This document shows positions 1-7,611 of a DNA stretch of 33,063 bases, piece after piece. Every line of letters starts with the position of its first letter. Position 1 is the stretch's first letter. The stretch is taken from assembly GCA_045531405.1 (NCBI GenBank), contig JAZSDX010000057.1:1-33063 (forward strand). The letters run 5' to 3'. A program made the position numbers and the translations under genes. The notes beneath the pieces were generated by a model that was given only the letters and a program-made list of their open reading frames with translations, had not been told where the DNA came from and searched no databases. The stretch is from RGIG4079 sp045531405 (lineage in GTDB: Bacteria; Bacteroidota; Bacteroidia; Bacteroidales; Muribaculaceae).

Positions 1-117
1 ATTTCAATTATATTTTATTTTAGATATAGCATTATTATCCAGATAATTATATTTATTAATATCTAATAATAATTTATATTTTTATTCAATTCACACTTTA
101 TATAGAAATACCTAACG
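1..117. other. AT-rich stretch without a gene
   Basis: This stretch is very AT-rich with no credible open reading frame on either strand. It lies immediately upstream of the promoter at 118-125. I see nothing else in it. Confidence 0.5.
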
Positions 118-125
118 TAAATTTG
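118..125 (+). promoter_or_regulatory. Bacteroides-type -7 promoter element (TAAATTTG)
   Basis: TAAATTTG followed by CA matches the Bacteroidota consensus TAnnTTTG. The -33 match is weak (a CTTTA around 96-100). No gene follows on this strand, only the structured region ending in the terminator at 315-343, so the promoter most likely makes a noncoding transcript. Confidence 0.5.
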
Positions 126-130
126 CATTG

Positions 131-343
131 TAAAATAATTAATAAGCCAAAGGGGTTACAACAATATCCCCACAAGAATATAGGGAATAATTTTTAGGGT
201 TAGTATTTAATGTTAGATTGGTGTTGTCAATAAAGACCACCAAATTAGAAGAAAAAATTGATAATCGTGTTTTATGTTAGGTTTGTTTAACTTGGGAAAC
301 CAAGGAAAGTAATAGCCATCCTGCGAAGGATGGCTTATTATTT
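131..343 (+). ncRNA. Candidate structured noncoding RNA, about 210 nt
   Basis: No reading frame is seen, yet the stretch has a promoter just upstream and a terminator at its end. Hairpins visible in order are GGGG/CCCC (152-155 with 168-171), a stem TTGGTG-tt-GTC with GAC-CACCAA (218-228 with 235-243), a 5-bp stem capped by a GAAA tetraloop (291-295 with 300-304), and the terminator (315-321 with 328-334). In addition TAATAAGCCA at 140-149 is perfectly complementary to TGGCTTATTA at 331-340, which would close the whole RNA into a rod and competes with the terminator stem. That architecture, with a hairpin near the midpoint, resembles 6S RNA, but I cannot identify a family. The call rests on signals and pairing, not on homology. 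Confidence 0.5.
315..343 (+). terminator. Intrinsic terminator of the candidate ncRNA
   Basis: The stem GCCATCC / GGATGGC (315-321 with 328-334) has a 6-nt TGCGAA loop and is followed by the T-rich tract TTATTATTTTA. The T-tract is better on the plus strand than on the minus strand, so it fits the plus-strand transcript begun at 118-125. Confidence 0.7.
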
Positions 344-374
344 TATCCAACAAAATAGCTAAAATTGGCTACAC

Positions 375-404
375 GAAAAAAATTCAACAACCGGCTATTG
401 CCGG
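375..404 (-). terminator. Terminator of the surface-glycan operon
   Basis: On the minus strand, CCGGC-AATA-GCCGG (391-404) is followed by TTGTTGAATTTTTTT (tail at about 375-390). It begins 9 bp beyond the stop codon of the last operon gene. Confidence 0.65.
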
Positions 405-412
405 CACACATC

Positions 413-1270
413 CTACGATTCTCCTAATTTGCGCCGAGGGAACGCATCGATAAAACTATCATGAGTTGCATTATAAATCTTAACTCCCCTCGTCAACGCA
501 TAACGTTGAATCTCGTGATAAGCCTTAAATGCCAGATAAAAACTATATATAATCTGGTGTAGTGGATATTTAAGATAATCAACCCTTATTCGTTTTTCTT
601 CTTCTTTATTTTCTTTGTAAAAATGCGGCTGAATAGATATAACCTCATTTCGCTCATTAACTGAGATAGTCTTTGTCCACGAATGATCAGCCCCGGTTAC
701 ATATATTGTACCATACCCCATCTGCATCGCCAACATAATAGAGGGAATCAATACATTACGAGGACGAGGCATACCTCTACCAGCAGAATAAGCCCAATTC
801 TCCAACCATTCAAAACCCTCAACTGCAAGGAAATTAAAATATTCAACCTTCACATTGGAATTTTCAATCGCAAAGCCCGACTTTCTTGCTTCAAAAGGTA
901 CAAATATAGTCATCTGCCAATCTACAGCTGTCAAATTCTCGCGCAATTTCACGACATTAGCATCGCTGGAAGCTATAAAAAAATGAGGGTCGGCAAGTAC
1001 GTAATAATTTGGCTTCAGACTTCTAAACTGAGGGGCATTTGCCGCGAAATTGACAGCCAACGTTGGCATTGCATTCAAAATATCCTCATGGTTGGCAATA
1101 GTGTCATTAAGAGATGGGCCATTCCCCATTATAATTATAGAATCTTTTTCACTCGCGATTTTTGACACCGTAGATTTATGCGAATGCAACACCAATTTTA
1201 CCACACTCTTGAATGAGCGTCCGATATTATTTATAAATATTCCTATTCTTTCAGAGGCTATTTTCATCAT
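413..1270 (-). CDS. MptE/DUF115-like protein, possible GT42-like glycosyltransferase
   Basis: The protein has 285 residues. A strand-loop IIIMGNGPSLND (about 46-56) is the hallmark nucleotide-binding loop of the DUF115/6-hydroxymethylpterin-pyrophosphokinase-like fold (PF01973), which is shared with GT42 sialyltransferases. A second conserved block reads MLAMQMGYGTIYVTGADHSW, like the ALGYKEIYLSG region of CstII-type enzymes. No signal peptide is seen, so it should be cytoplasmic. It is the last gene of the glycan operon and overlaps the preceding epimerase gene by 20 bp. Two ATG codons stand in tandem at the start. From the context I infer a role in making or decorating a surface glycan; a CMP-sugar-dependent transferase is possible but not shown. 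Confidence 0.7.
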   Translation of the reverse strand: MMKIASERIGIFINNIGRSFKSVVKLVLHSHKSTVSKIASEKDSIIIMGNGPSLNDTIANHEDILNAMPTLAVNFAANAPQFRSLKPNYYVLADPHFFIASSDANVVKLRENLTAVDWQMTIFVPFEARKSGFAIENSNVKVEYFNFLAVEGFEWLENWAYSAGRGMPRPRNVLIPSIMLAMQMGYGTIYVTGADHSWTKTISVNERNEVISIQPHFYKENKEEEKRIRVDYLKYPLHQIIYSFYLAFKAYHEIQRYALTRGVKIYNATHDSFIDAFPRRKLGES

Positions 1271-2132
1271 AGTTATGAGTTCGCAAATACTCGGTTACAC
1301 TATTTGGAGTCCAATCAATCGCTTTACTAATTGCATCAGAATTAAACGTCAGGGTCTCTGTCAGATGCTTTAATTTTAATGTTGTCAATGGCGATGATTC
1401 CCCTAACAAATCGCCTATTTTTGCAACAAAAGCAACCAACGACATAGGAATAGTATATATTCGCTTATTTCCTATGCGATAAGCCAATGCCTCGGCCAAA
1501 TCATAAACCAAAGGTCCTACCCCATCGGTTATATTAAACACACCTCCAATTGGCGCAATCTTTTTTACTACTAATGACACATCGGTAGCATGAATAACAC
1601 TCCTTCTCGCATCATTACCTTTAATATGAAAATAATACCCCCTATTAATTCCATTAACCATCGTTCGCAGCAACCCTTTCATTCGCGTCCCGACAATCAT
1701 AGGAGGACGAAGAATCGTAAGTTTAACAAAATGTTTTTTGCACCATTCCTTTAAAAATTCTTCAGCTTCATATTTAGATTTCCCATATTCGGTTTTTGGC
1801 GACAATATTGTTGACTCATCATATCCCTCGCCAACTTCTTTCCCATATACTTGCACCGACGACACAAATACGAACTCACGTGGAGGCATCACTTCCAAAC
1901 CTTTACACAAGTTTACAGTTCCCTGAAAATTAACTACATATGCTTTCTGTGGGCGAGGGTCACCTGCAGCATGAACTACAAGGTCAAATCGACGATTAAA
2001 ATTAGGACTTTGCTCTGCCAAGTCACACACAATATCATTATGATGATTCAATCCTAATGTTGTCACATCACAATCAGAAAACTCATGACACAAGTAGCGT
2101 CCCAAAAAGCCACAAGAGCCGGTTATTAACAC
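1251..2132 (-). CDS. NAD(P)-dependent sugar epimerase/dehydratase (SDR family)
   Basis: The protein has 293 residues and an extended-SDR Rossmann fold. The dinucleotide loop GSCGFLG is at 5-11 and the catalytic Tyr116-xxx-Lys120 lies in YGKSK. SSVQVYG at about 91-97 is the usual serine-containing strand before it. Such enzymes interconvert or reduce nucleotide-activated sugars in the cytoplasm. The start is a GTG at 2130-2132: no ATG lies between the stop of the upstream gene and the Rossmann loop. This leaves an unusually short first strand (MLITG), so a non-canonical start a few codons upstream (sequence NKIVLITG) is possible. It begins 23 bp after the GT2 gene and overlaps the next gene by 20 bp. 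Confidence 0.85.
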   Translation of the reverse strand: MLITGSCGFLGRYLCHEFSDCDVTTLGLNHHNDIVCDLAEQSPNFNRRFDLVVHAAGDPRPQKAYVVNFQGTVNLCKGLEVMPPREFVFVSSVQVYGKEVGEGYDESTILSPKTEYGKSKYEAEEFLKEWCKKHFVKLTILRPPMIVGTRMKGLLRTMVNGINRGYYFHIKGNDARRSVIHATDVSLVVKKIAPIGGVFNITDGVGPLVYDLAEALAYRIGNKRIYTIPMSLVAFVAKIGDLLGESSPLTTLKLKHLTETLTFNSDAISKAIDWTPNSVTEYLRTHNYDENSL

Positions 2133-2155
2133 TATTTTATTTGTAGGTACCGTAA

Positions 2156-2914
2156 TTAGATATGCGTTCTAAAATTTTTCAGAGTGTAAAGATACCTTTT
2201 TATGAGCAAACAAGCACTAACTTTACATGAATTTTCTTTCAATGCACGGTATTTTTCACGATTATTTGTAAAAATTAAATGATATAATTGAGTTGACAGC
2301 CCACCGGTTGTCATTGTCACCATATCTAATGGCAAATATATTCCTTCTAATTTATTCACCACCATCAATCTCAAAAACATATCAAAATCAGCCCCTATCA
2401 AATAATCCTCCTTATAAAAACCATATTTTTGAAACAGCTCTCTACGCATATACAAAGATGGATGAGGAGGAGCAATTCCTTGTAATAATTTATCTATTGA
2501 AAAATCCCTTGCCGAATAATATCTCACTACTTTATCACTTCCAACTTTGGTGTATTTAACATCTCCATAAAGGAACATTGCATTACTTTGCGACAATTCA
2601 TTCACGACACTTTCAACAACATCTTTAGATGAAAAGCAGTCATTTCCATGTAGCAAGCCAACAACATCTCCCGTTGACATCCTAACACCCTTATTTATTG
2701 CATTATATACTCCATTATCGGGTTCGCTTATATACCTTATCATTGACGGGTATTTCTCGGCATACTCTTTTATCACATCCAATGATCCATCATCACTTGC
2801 GCCATCAACAATGATATATTCTATATCCCCATAAGACTGAGAAACTACACTCTCGATTGTCTTAGACAGTGTCGCAACATTATTACGTGTTGCAGTTATA
2901 ATAGTTACTTTCAT
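2156..2914 (-). CDS. GT2-family glycosyltransferase (WcaA-like)
   Basis: The protein has 252 residues and a GT-A fold. The N-terminal strand MKVTIITATRNN leads into IVDGASDDGS (35-44), EPDNGVYNAINKG (64-76) and HGND (89-92), which occupies the DxD-like metal and nucleotide-sugar site. PHPSLYMRR and GADFDMFLRL are typical of acceptor-side regions in the WcaA/colanic-acid-like subset. No membrane segment is evident. It should add one sugar from an NDP-donor to a lipid-linked glycan intermediate at the cytoplasmic face. It shares a 4-bp ATGA overlap with the upstream membrane-protein gene, which indicates translational coupling. The donor sugar cannot be deduced. Confidence 0.9.
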   Translation of the reverse strand: MKVTIITATRNNVATLSKTIESVVSQSYGDIEYIIVDGASDDGSLDVIKEYAEKYPSMIRYISEPDNGVYNAINKGVRMSTGDVVGLLHGNDCFSSKDVVESVVNELSQSNAMFLYGDVKYTKVGSDKVVRYYSARDFSIDKLLQGIAPPHPSLYMRRELFQKYGFYKEDYLIGADFDMFLRLMVVNKLEGIYLPLDMVTMTTGGLSTQLYHLIFTNNREKYRALKENSCKVSACLLIKRYLYTLKNFRTHI

Positions 2915-4341
2915 GACAACAACCCTTTCTGAACCACATATCCGGACATTAGCCCAATCACCAACAGCACAAAATAACTATACATCCACATTTTTAAGTT
3001 CTTACATTTGCGGCAACTTCCTACAACATAGACCACGGCCGGAATTAACAATGGCAAAAATGGCAATGTATATCGAGATACCGTTCCTGCAAATAAATAA
3101 GCCGGAACCAACCACATCAAAACGCCCCACATTACCATACGACAAAGCAACTTAGGGGCACGATTCATTTGAAACAACACAAAATAAAGCAACAACCCTC
3201 CAACTGCATACCATGGATAGGAGAAATGAGCATATGCAAGTGTATATCCAAACTGAATATCATCACAATAGCCCCAAGGAAGAGGAATCAAAAACTGTAC
3301 TGCTGCCGACATTGGCAACAGCATAATTTTTTTCCACCAAGGATATTCAAAATAACCATTTACTATCGCATTATATGTATCATGGTCGGTATTTTCAAAG
3401 AAAAATGCACCAATACCACCCCTACCTTCAATTATCTTGGATGCTATCTGCGCCGTTTCTATACCATCTTGATACATTACCAATGACACCATCAACCATC
3501 CTACAATACACACCAACAAGTATGCACCTCCTAACAGCAAATTATTTCGTTTCCACACTTGCAGCATTATAATTCCGACTACTACCATTATCAAAAAATT
3601 AAATCTCAATAATGATATTAATAACACTCCCAAGGCAAACATTACAACAACGCCAATGCGATGAATCGTTGTTGTTGATAATTTTGCCAAAGATATAATG
3701 GAGAACCCTATTAATGAAAATGCAAATATCAGCCCGGCTTCTTTCAGCAATAATGTACCGGAATTCAAGAAATAACACACCGAAGCGCTCATTATCATGG
3801 CACATGTTGAAATCCACTCTCCCGACCTTGACATAACTCCATTTAACAATCGCCAAGCGATACCCCCCGACAATATAATTGCAAGAAGCATAAATAACAT
3901 ATTCAAAATCAACGGCGACACAATTGTTATTCCGGTAATTCGCCACAACCACGAAATCATCAATCCATATCCATGATTTTTAGCTTCAGTTGCGACACCG
4001 GCTTCATGCCCCATCGAATATAGTGCATCGGCATAATATCGTTTTGCATCAGGATTTTGCAATAGTGGCATTTGAGTATTTGCGCTCTCAAATCCCGTAA
4101 AATAATTTACATTTATAATTATACCAATCGAAATAATTGTTGTTGCCACCAGCAAAACCCACATTCCTGAGATACTTCGCCAAGGTGTAATATGATAACA
4201 TCCCAACACAATTGCCCACACTCCAATCATTGACAATAGAGTTGGGAGCATAGACGCACCGGGAAACAAACTCAATACAAGCCATACAATAAAAATATAG
4301 CCACATTGAGCCAACATAAACGCTCGATTATTAAGACTCAT
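2911..4341 (-). CDS. Polytopic membrane protein, GT-C-like glycosyltransferase or glycan polymerase
   Basis: From the preferred start the protein has 476 residues and about 11-12 hydrophobic segments. After the second segment comes an external loop with an acidic pair (NPDAKRYY) and a HGYG motif before the next helix. This layout is common to GT-C enzymes of the PMT/ArnT type and to some O-unit polymerases. The frame stays open to an ATG at 4407, but a consensus TATGTTTG promoter (4346-4353) lies inside that extension, so I prefer the ATG at 4339-4341, which starts MSLNNRAFML. It is the first gene of the glycan operon. I cannot tell polymerase from transferase. Confidence 0.7.
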   Translation of the reverse strand: MSLNNRAFMLAQCGYIFIVWLVLSLFPGASMLPTLLSMIGVWAIVLGCYHITPWRSISGMWVLLVATTIISIGIIINVNYFTGFESANTQMPLLQNPDAKRYYADALYSMGHEAGVATEAKNHGYGLMISWLWRITGITIVSPLILNMLFMLLAIILSGGIAWRLLNGVMSRSGEWISTCAMIMSASVCYFLNSGTLLLKEAGLIFAFSLIGFSIISLAKLSTTTIHRIGVVVMFALGVLLISLLRFNFLIMVVVGIIMLQVWKRNNLLLGGAYLLVCIVGWLMVSLVMYQDGIETAQIASKIIEGRGGIGAFFFENTDHDTYNAIVNGYFEYPWWKKIMLLPMSAAVQFLIPLPWGYCDDIQFGYTLAYAHFSYPWYAVGGLLLYFVLFQMNRAPKLLCRMVMWGVLMWLVPAYLFAGTVSRYTLPFLPLLIPAVVYVVGSCRKCKNLKMWMYSYFVLLVIGLMSGYVVQKGLLS

Positions 4342-4345
4342 GATG

Positions 4346-4353
4346 CAAACATA
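4346..4353 (-). promoter_or_regulatory. -7 promoter element (TATGTTTG) of the glycan operon
   Basis: On the minus strand TATGTTTG-CATC is followed directly by ATG at 4341. The distance of 4 bp between box and start codon implies a leaderless or nearly leaderless mRNA. A TTTG at 4377-4380 could serve as the -33 element, though its 23-bp spacing is long. Confidence 0.55.
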
Positions 4354-4396
4354 GTTATTTTTAGCCAAATTTACCACAAATAAAATATAAAATCTG

Positions 4397-4404
4397 TAAA
4401 TTTG
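4397..4404 (+). promoter_or_regulatory. -7 promoter element (TAAATTTG) of the glsA-glsB operon
   Basis: TAAATTTG-CATT is followed directly by the ATG at 4409, again leaving almost no leader. It is divergent from the TATGTTTG box at 4346-4353, 43 bp away. No clear -33 TTTG is visible. Confidence 0.55.
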
Positions 4405-4408
4405 CATT

Positions 4409-5248
4409 ATGAATCAATCGGCAATCATAAAAATCGATGTTGATAAGATCTTGCAACAACGCTTACCCCGATATTATAGATTTATTCCTAAATTTATAAT
4501 TCGCTATGTTGAACGTACCATTTGCCAAGAAAGATTAAACAATCTATTAGAAAAAAACAGAGGCAAAACCGGTGCCGACTTTTGCCGTGGTGTGCTTCAT
4601 AACCTAAACATTAAAATAAAAACAACCGGAGAAGCATTGCTCCCACCTCTTAGCACTCGCAGAGTTGTAATTGTCTCAAACCATCCATTAGGAGGGCTTG
4701 ATGGAATTGCCTACATTGACTATATCTCCAAGCTTTATGGTGGCAAAATTCATTTCATTGTCAATGACTTATTAATGGCAATAAAGCCTCTTAATGATGT
4801 CTTTTTACCAATAAACAAACATGGCAAGCAAAGCCGACAATCATATCAAGCCATTGAGAAAGCCTTTGCCGGCGACGATCCTATAATAATATTTCCCGCC
4901 GGGTTGGTGTCACGACGGAATAAGAATGGCGGAATTTCCGACCTCCGCTGGCAAAAAATGTTTATAAACAAGTGTATCGAATATCAACGAGATGTAATTC
5001 CCATGTTTTTTAGTGGTGAAAATTCACCTTTTTTTTATAAATTTGCAAAACTTCGCGTTCGCTTAGGAATCAAATTCAACATAGAGATGATATATCTCCC
5101 TCGCGAAATGTTCCAAAACGAAAACGCAACATTCACAATATCAATTGGTTCTCCAATTAATTGGCAACAACTTAAGTATTCAAAAAACAGCAATGCTCAA
5201 GAAAAAGCCGACGAGATAAAAGATATTGTATATAACTTAAAACCCTAA
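4409..5248 (+). CDS. glsA: GlsA-like O-acyltransferase (PlsC superfamily), glycine lipid synthesis
   Basis: The protein has 279 residues. The acyltransferase block NHPLGGLDG (91-99, with His92 and Asp98) is the family's form of the HX4D catalytic motif, and IFPAGLVSR (161-169) replaces the usual FPEG. These variants are characteristic of hemolysin-type PlsC relatives. In Bacteroides, GlsA esterifies the hydroxyl of an N-acyl-3-hydroxy-acyl glycine to give the mature glycine lipid at the inner membrane. The GlsB-like partner lies immediately downstream, as in the characterised Bacteroides thetaiotaomicron pair. The symbol rests on motifs and this pairing. Confidence 0.8.
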   Translation: MNQSAIIKIDVDKILQQRLPRYYRFIPKFIIRYVERTICQERLNNLLEKNRGKTGADFCRGVLHNLNIKIKTTGEALLPPLSTRRVVIVSNHPLGGLDGIAYIDYISKLYGGKIHFIVNDLLMAIKPLNDVFLPINKHGKQSRQSYQAIEKAFAGDDPIIIFPAGLVSRRNKNGGISDLRWQKMFINKCIEYQRDVIPMFFSGENSPFFYKFAKLRVRLGIKFNIEMIYLPREMFQNENATFTISIGSPINWQQLKYSKNSNAQEKADEIKDIVYNLKP

Positions 5249-5276
5249 AAGAGCATTTTAGTGCATTTTGATATCA

Positions 5277-6221
5277 ATGGAACAAAAAATTATAGATGCC
5301 ATACCTCTATCTCTAATTGAGGCCGAGTTGACCGAAGAGCGATATTTGCGTGACACTAATAAAGGTGGCAATAAGATTTACATTATTGATGCCTATAATT
5401 CTCCAAATGTAATGCGCGAAATTGGACGTCTTCGCGAAATTGCATTTAGAGCAGCTGGTGGTGGTACCGGTAAAGATTGTGACATTGACGAATTTGACAC
5501 CATGATTCCTGCGTGTCAACAACTCATCGTTTGGGACCCCGATGCCAAACTCATCTTGGGTGGATATCGTTTTATCACCGGAAACAATATTAAAATAGAA
5601 AATGGCACCCCTCGTATTGCCACTTCTCACATGTTTAATTTCTCACAAAAATTCATTGATGAGTATCTCCCTTATACCCTTGAATTAGGACGTTCTTTTG
5701 TAAGGTTAGAATATCAATCATCAAAAGCCGGTGCTAAAGCATTATACGCCCTTGATAATTTATGGGACGGATTAGGTGCTCTTACAATTATTTACCCCGA
5801 GTTGAAATATCTTTTCGGAAAAGTTACGATGTATCCAAGCTACTCTAACAAATGCCGAAATATGATTCTACATTTCCTCCATAAGCATTTCCCCGACAAC
5901 GACGCATTAGTTACTCCTATCAAGCCTCTAAATGCAAATATAGACATCCCGTTCATGGAAAATCTATTCACCGGGAATTGTTTCAAAGAAGACTACAAAA
6001 TTCTAAATAAAGCTATTCGAGAGTGTGGATTCAACATTCCTCCATTGGTAAACGCATATATGAGTCTATCCCCCACAATGCGCATGTTTGGGACTGCTGT
6101 CAACGATGAATTTGGCAATGTTGAAGAGAGTGGCATATTCTTCGCTATTGATGAAATATTCGAAGAAAAAAAGCAACGACACATCGACACATATTCTCCC
6201 GACTATTTATTGAGCATTTAA
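5277..6221 (+). CDS. glsB: GlsB-like glycine N-acyltransferase (GNAT/OlsB-like)
   Basis: The protein has 314 residues and belongs to the GNAT-fold acyltransferases related to OlsB and acyl-homoserine-lactone synthases. The conserved stretch FRAAGGGTGKDCDIDEFD (about 57-74) and the later LELGRSFVRLEYQSS are hallmarks of the Bacteroidota GlsB group, which N-acylates glycine with a 3-hydroxy fatty acid to give commendamide-type lipids. I use the ATG at 5277 (MEQKIIDAI); the frame could begin at a TTG at 5268 but nothing supports that. It lies 28 bp after glsA with no terminator between, so it is co-transcribed. Confidence 0.85.
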   Translation: MEQKIIDAIPLSLIEAELTEERYLRDTNKGGNKIYIIDAYNSPNVMREIGRLREIAFRAAGGGTGKDCDIDEFDTMIPACQQLIVWDPDAKLILGGYRFITGNNIKIENGTPRIATSHMFNFSQKFIDEYLPYTLELGRSFVRLEYQSSKAGAKALYALDNLWDGLGALTIIYPELKYLFGKVTMYPSYSNKCRNMILHFLHKHFPDNDALVTPIKPLNANIDIPFMENLFTGNCFKEDYKILNKAIRECGFNIPPLVNAYMSLSPTMRMFGTAVNDEFGNVEESGIFFAIDEIFEEKKQRHIDTYSPDYLLSI

Positions 6222-6289
6222 GAATCCCTCAAGTCTCATTTGGTCTCAATTATTTTTACTCTTTTGTTGTAAATTAAAAACATATACAT

Positions 6290-6297
6290 TATCTTTG
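6290..6297 (+). promoter_or_regulatory. -7 promoter element (TATCTTTG) upstream of riboswitch 1
   Basis: TATCTTTG with TTG at 6267-6269 and a 20-bp spacer matches the Bacteroidota promoter. The aptamer begins within about 5 nt of the box, so the transcript would start at the riboswitch. Confidence 0.7.
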
Positions 6298-6298
6298 T

Positions 6299-6474
6299 GC
6301 TGAAATATTCGGGAAACGTGTGAAATTCACGTACTGTCGCGCAACTGTGAATTTATCCCATTAATTTAATGTGATAATAAGTCAGATACCGAGGTGGTTG
6401 AAAATCCACCATTAGTCGCTTTCGCTTGAAAAGTAAGACTAAGCAAATATCTGATGATTCAACAGTTTTCATCA
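6299..6474 (+). promoter_or_regulatory. Cobalamin riboswitch 1 (aptamer plus kissing hairpin)
   Basis: The stretch carries the conserved core of the AdoCbl/B12 aptamer: CGGGAAACGTGTGA, the B12-box-like TGTCGCGCAACTGTGA and the downstream AAGTCAGATACCGAGGTGG. A hairpin TGATGA/TCATCA (6452-6457 with 6469-6474) carries the loop sequence ACAGTT (6462-6467), exactly complementary to AACTGT at 6343-6348, which fits the L5-L13 kissing interaction of this class. It lies upstream of the DUF4465 lipoprotein gene. A second near-identical copy lies at 13605-13757 on the other strand. Confidence 0.9.
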
Positions 6475-6489
6475 ATGTATTAATAGCTT

Positions 6490-6534
6490 GTCAATACTTC
6501 AAGAGCCTCAGCGAAGAAGTGATTGACATTTTTT
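6490..6534 (+). terminator. Riboswitch 1 expression-platform terminator
   Basis: GTCAATACTTC (6490-6500) pairs with GAAGTGATTGAC (6516-6527) with one bulged G, and is followed by six T at 6529-6534. It stands between the aptamer and the lipoprotein ATG at 6559, so premature termination is the likely mode of control when cobalamin binds. Confidence 0.75.
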
Positions 6535-6558
6535 ATTAATTCAAAATAACACTTTCAG

Positions 6559-7359
6559 ATGAAAACAATTAAACTCTTAAACAAAAGCATTTTTTTTATT
6601 CTTGCCATGACTGTTGCGACTTCATGTAGCGACGATGGAGACTACGTGGTGGAAGTCTCAGAAAATCTCAAAATAGACTTCAACACCTCTAATATCTCAT
6701 TTAACGAAGATAATTATTGGAGCAATGTTTATGACACGACCTATCATAGTCTCACTTTCGATAACGTTAGTTTCAGTCATCAAGCATCAGCCACCGAATG
6801 GGGAGGATACACCTACTATTCTTGGTATGGATTTTGTCCATCAAAATCCACCGACAACACCGATTACAGCGATGGAGATTGGACCTCTCATCAATGGGGT
6901 TCTATAACCGGAGGTGGATTAACCGGAGCCAAAGACACCTATCTACTTGTTTTTTGGTATTCAAGCGAAGCATCAACCTCAATACCATCAGCTCCCTCTT
7001 GTTGCATTTCTTATAACAATGGGACTTTCAACCCTCAAAAAGTATATATTACTAATAGCGCATGGGGGTATTATGCCATGAAAAATGGCTCTGCATTTAA
7101 CAAACAATTCACCGAAGGGGATTGGTGTATTCTACACATATATGGTGTAAAAAACAACATCATCATCGGACAAGTAGATGTTACGTTAGCAAATGGTTCT
7201 GATATTCTCAACACATGGAAGTTGGTTGATTTAACTCCATTAGGTCAGGATTTAGATATGATCTATTTCCAAATGACATCATCCGACACCGGCACTTGGG
7301 GAATTAACAACCCTACATATTTCTGCCTCGACAACTTGGAAATCAACCTTGTCGAATAG
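6559..7359 (+). CDS. DUF4465 surface lipoprotein of the cobamide-uptake locus
   Basis: The protein has 266 residues. A type II signal peptide ends in the lipobox VATSC (Cys23), followed by SDDGD, which fits the acidic lipoprotein export signal of Bacteroidota and suggests display at the cell surface. The mature part matches DUF4465: a GDWTSHQWG region, AWGYYAMKNGSAFNKQF, a WCILHIYG strand and the C-terminal YFCLDNLEI. The fold is expected to be beta-rich. Members are often encoded beside Bacteroidota cobamide transporters, and here the gene stands alone behind a cobalamin riboswitch. A role in binding cobamides at the surface is an inference. The upstream region makes the ATG at 6559 the only sensible start. 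Confidence 0.85.
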   Translation: MKTIKLLNKSIFFILAMTVATSCSDDGDYVVEVSENLKIDFNTSNISFNEDNYWSNVYDTTYHSLTFDNVSFSHQASATEWGGYTYYSWYGFCPSKSTDNTDYSDGDWTSHQWGSITGGGLTGAKDTYLLVFWYSSEASTSIPSAPSCCISYNNGTFNPQKVYITNSAWGYYAMKNGSAFNKQFTEGDWCILHIYGVKNNIIIGQVDVTLANGSDILNTWKLVDLTPLGQDLDMIYFQMTSSDTGTWGINNPTYFCLDNLEINLVE

Positions 7360-7611
7360 CATTCGCAAATCCCCACTTTTAACATTTCTCTTAATTCTCT
7401 TGCAACAATTTGCAAAATCACATTTTATAACTCACTGATAATCAATATTCATTTTAAGGACAAAAATGCTATTTTTTCGCAAATGCCCATTTTGGCAAAA
7501 ATTGAAAAATCATTTGCGACATTTTTTTGAGGTTAAAATGCTGAATATTCCTTTCTACTGCTCACCTGTTTTTAGGGAATCCGTCGCTTGCAACTGAGGG
7601 GTGTAAAAACA
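7360..7611. other. Intergenic region with a possible terminator
   Basis: No gene is seen. CGCAAATG (7478-7485) and CATTTGCG (7511-7518) form an 8-bp inverted repeat followed by ACATTTTTTT on the plus strand, a possible terminator for the DUF4465 gene although its 25-nt loop is long. The rest is AT-rich. Confidence 0.4.

Noticed and set aside
118..343. Naming the ncRNA as 6S RNA, SRP RNA or RNase P RNA
   Set aside because: Hallmark motifs of SRP and RNase P are absent, and the 6S resemblance is only in overall shape. A covariance-model search is needed.
683..1165. Plus-strand reading frame opposite the DUF115-like gene
   Set aside because: Its translation has no recognisable pattern and lies fully antisense to a well-supported gene.
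4342..4407. Longer N-terminus for the polytopic membrane protein
   Set aside because: The extension contains the TATGTTTG promoter directly before the next ATG and runs into the promoter of the divergent glsA gene.
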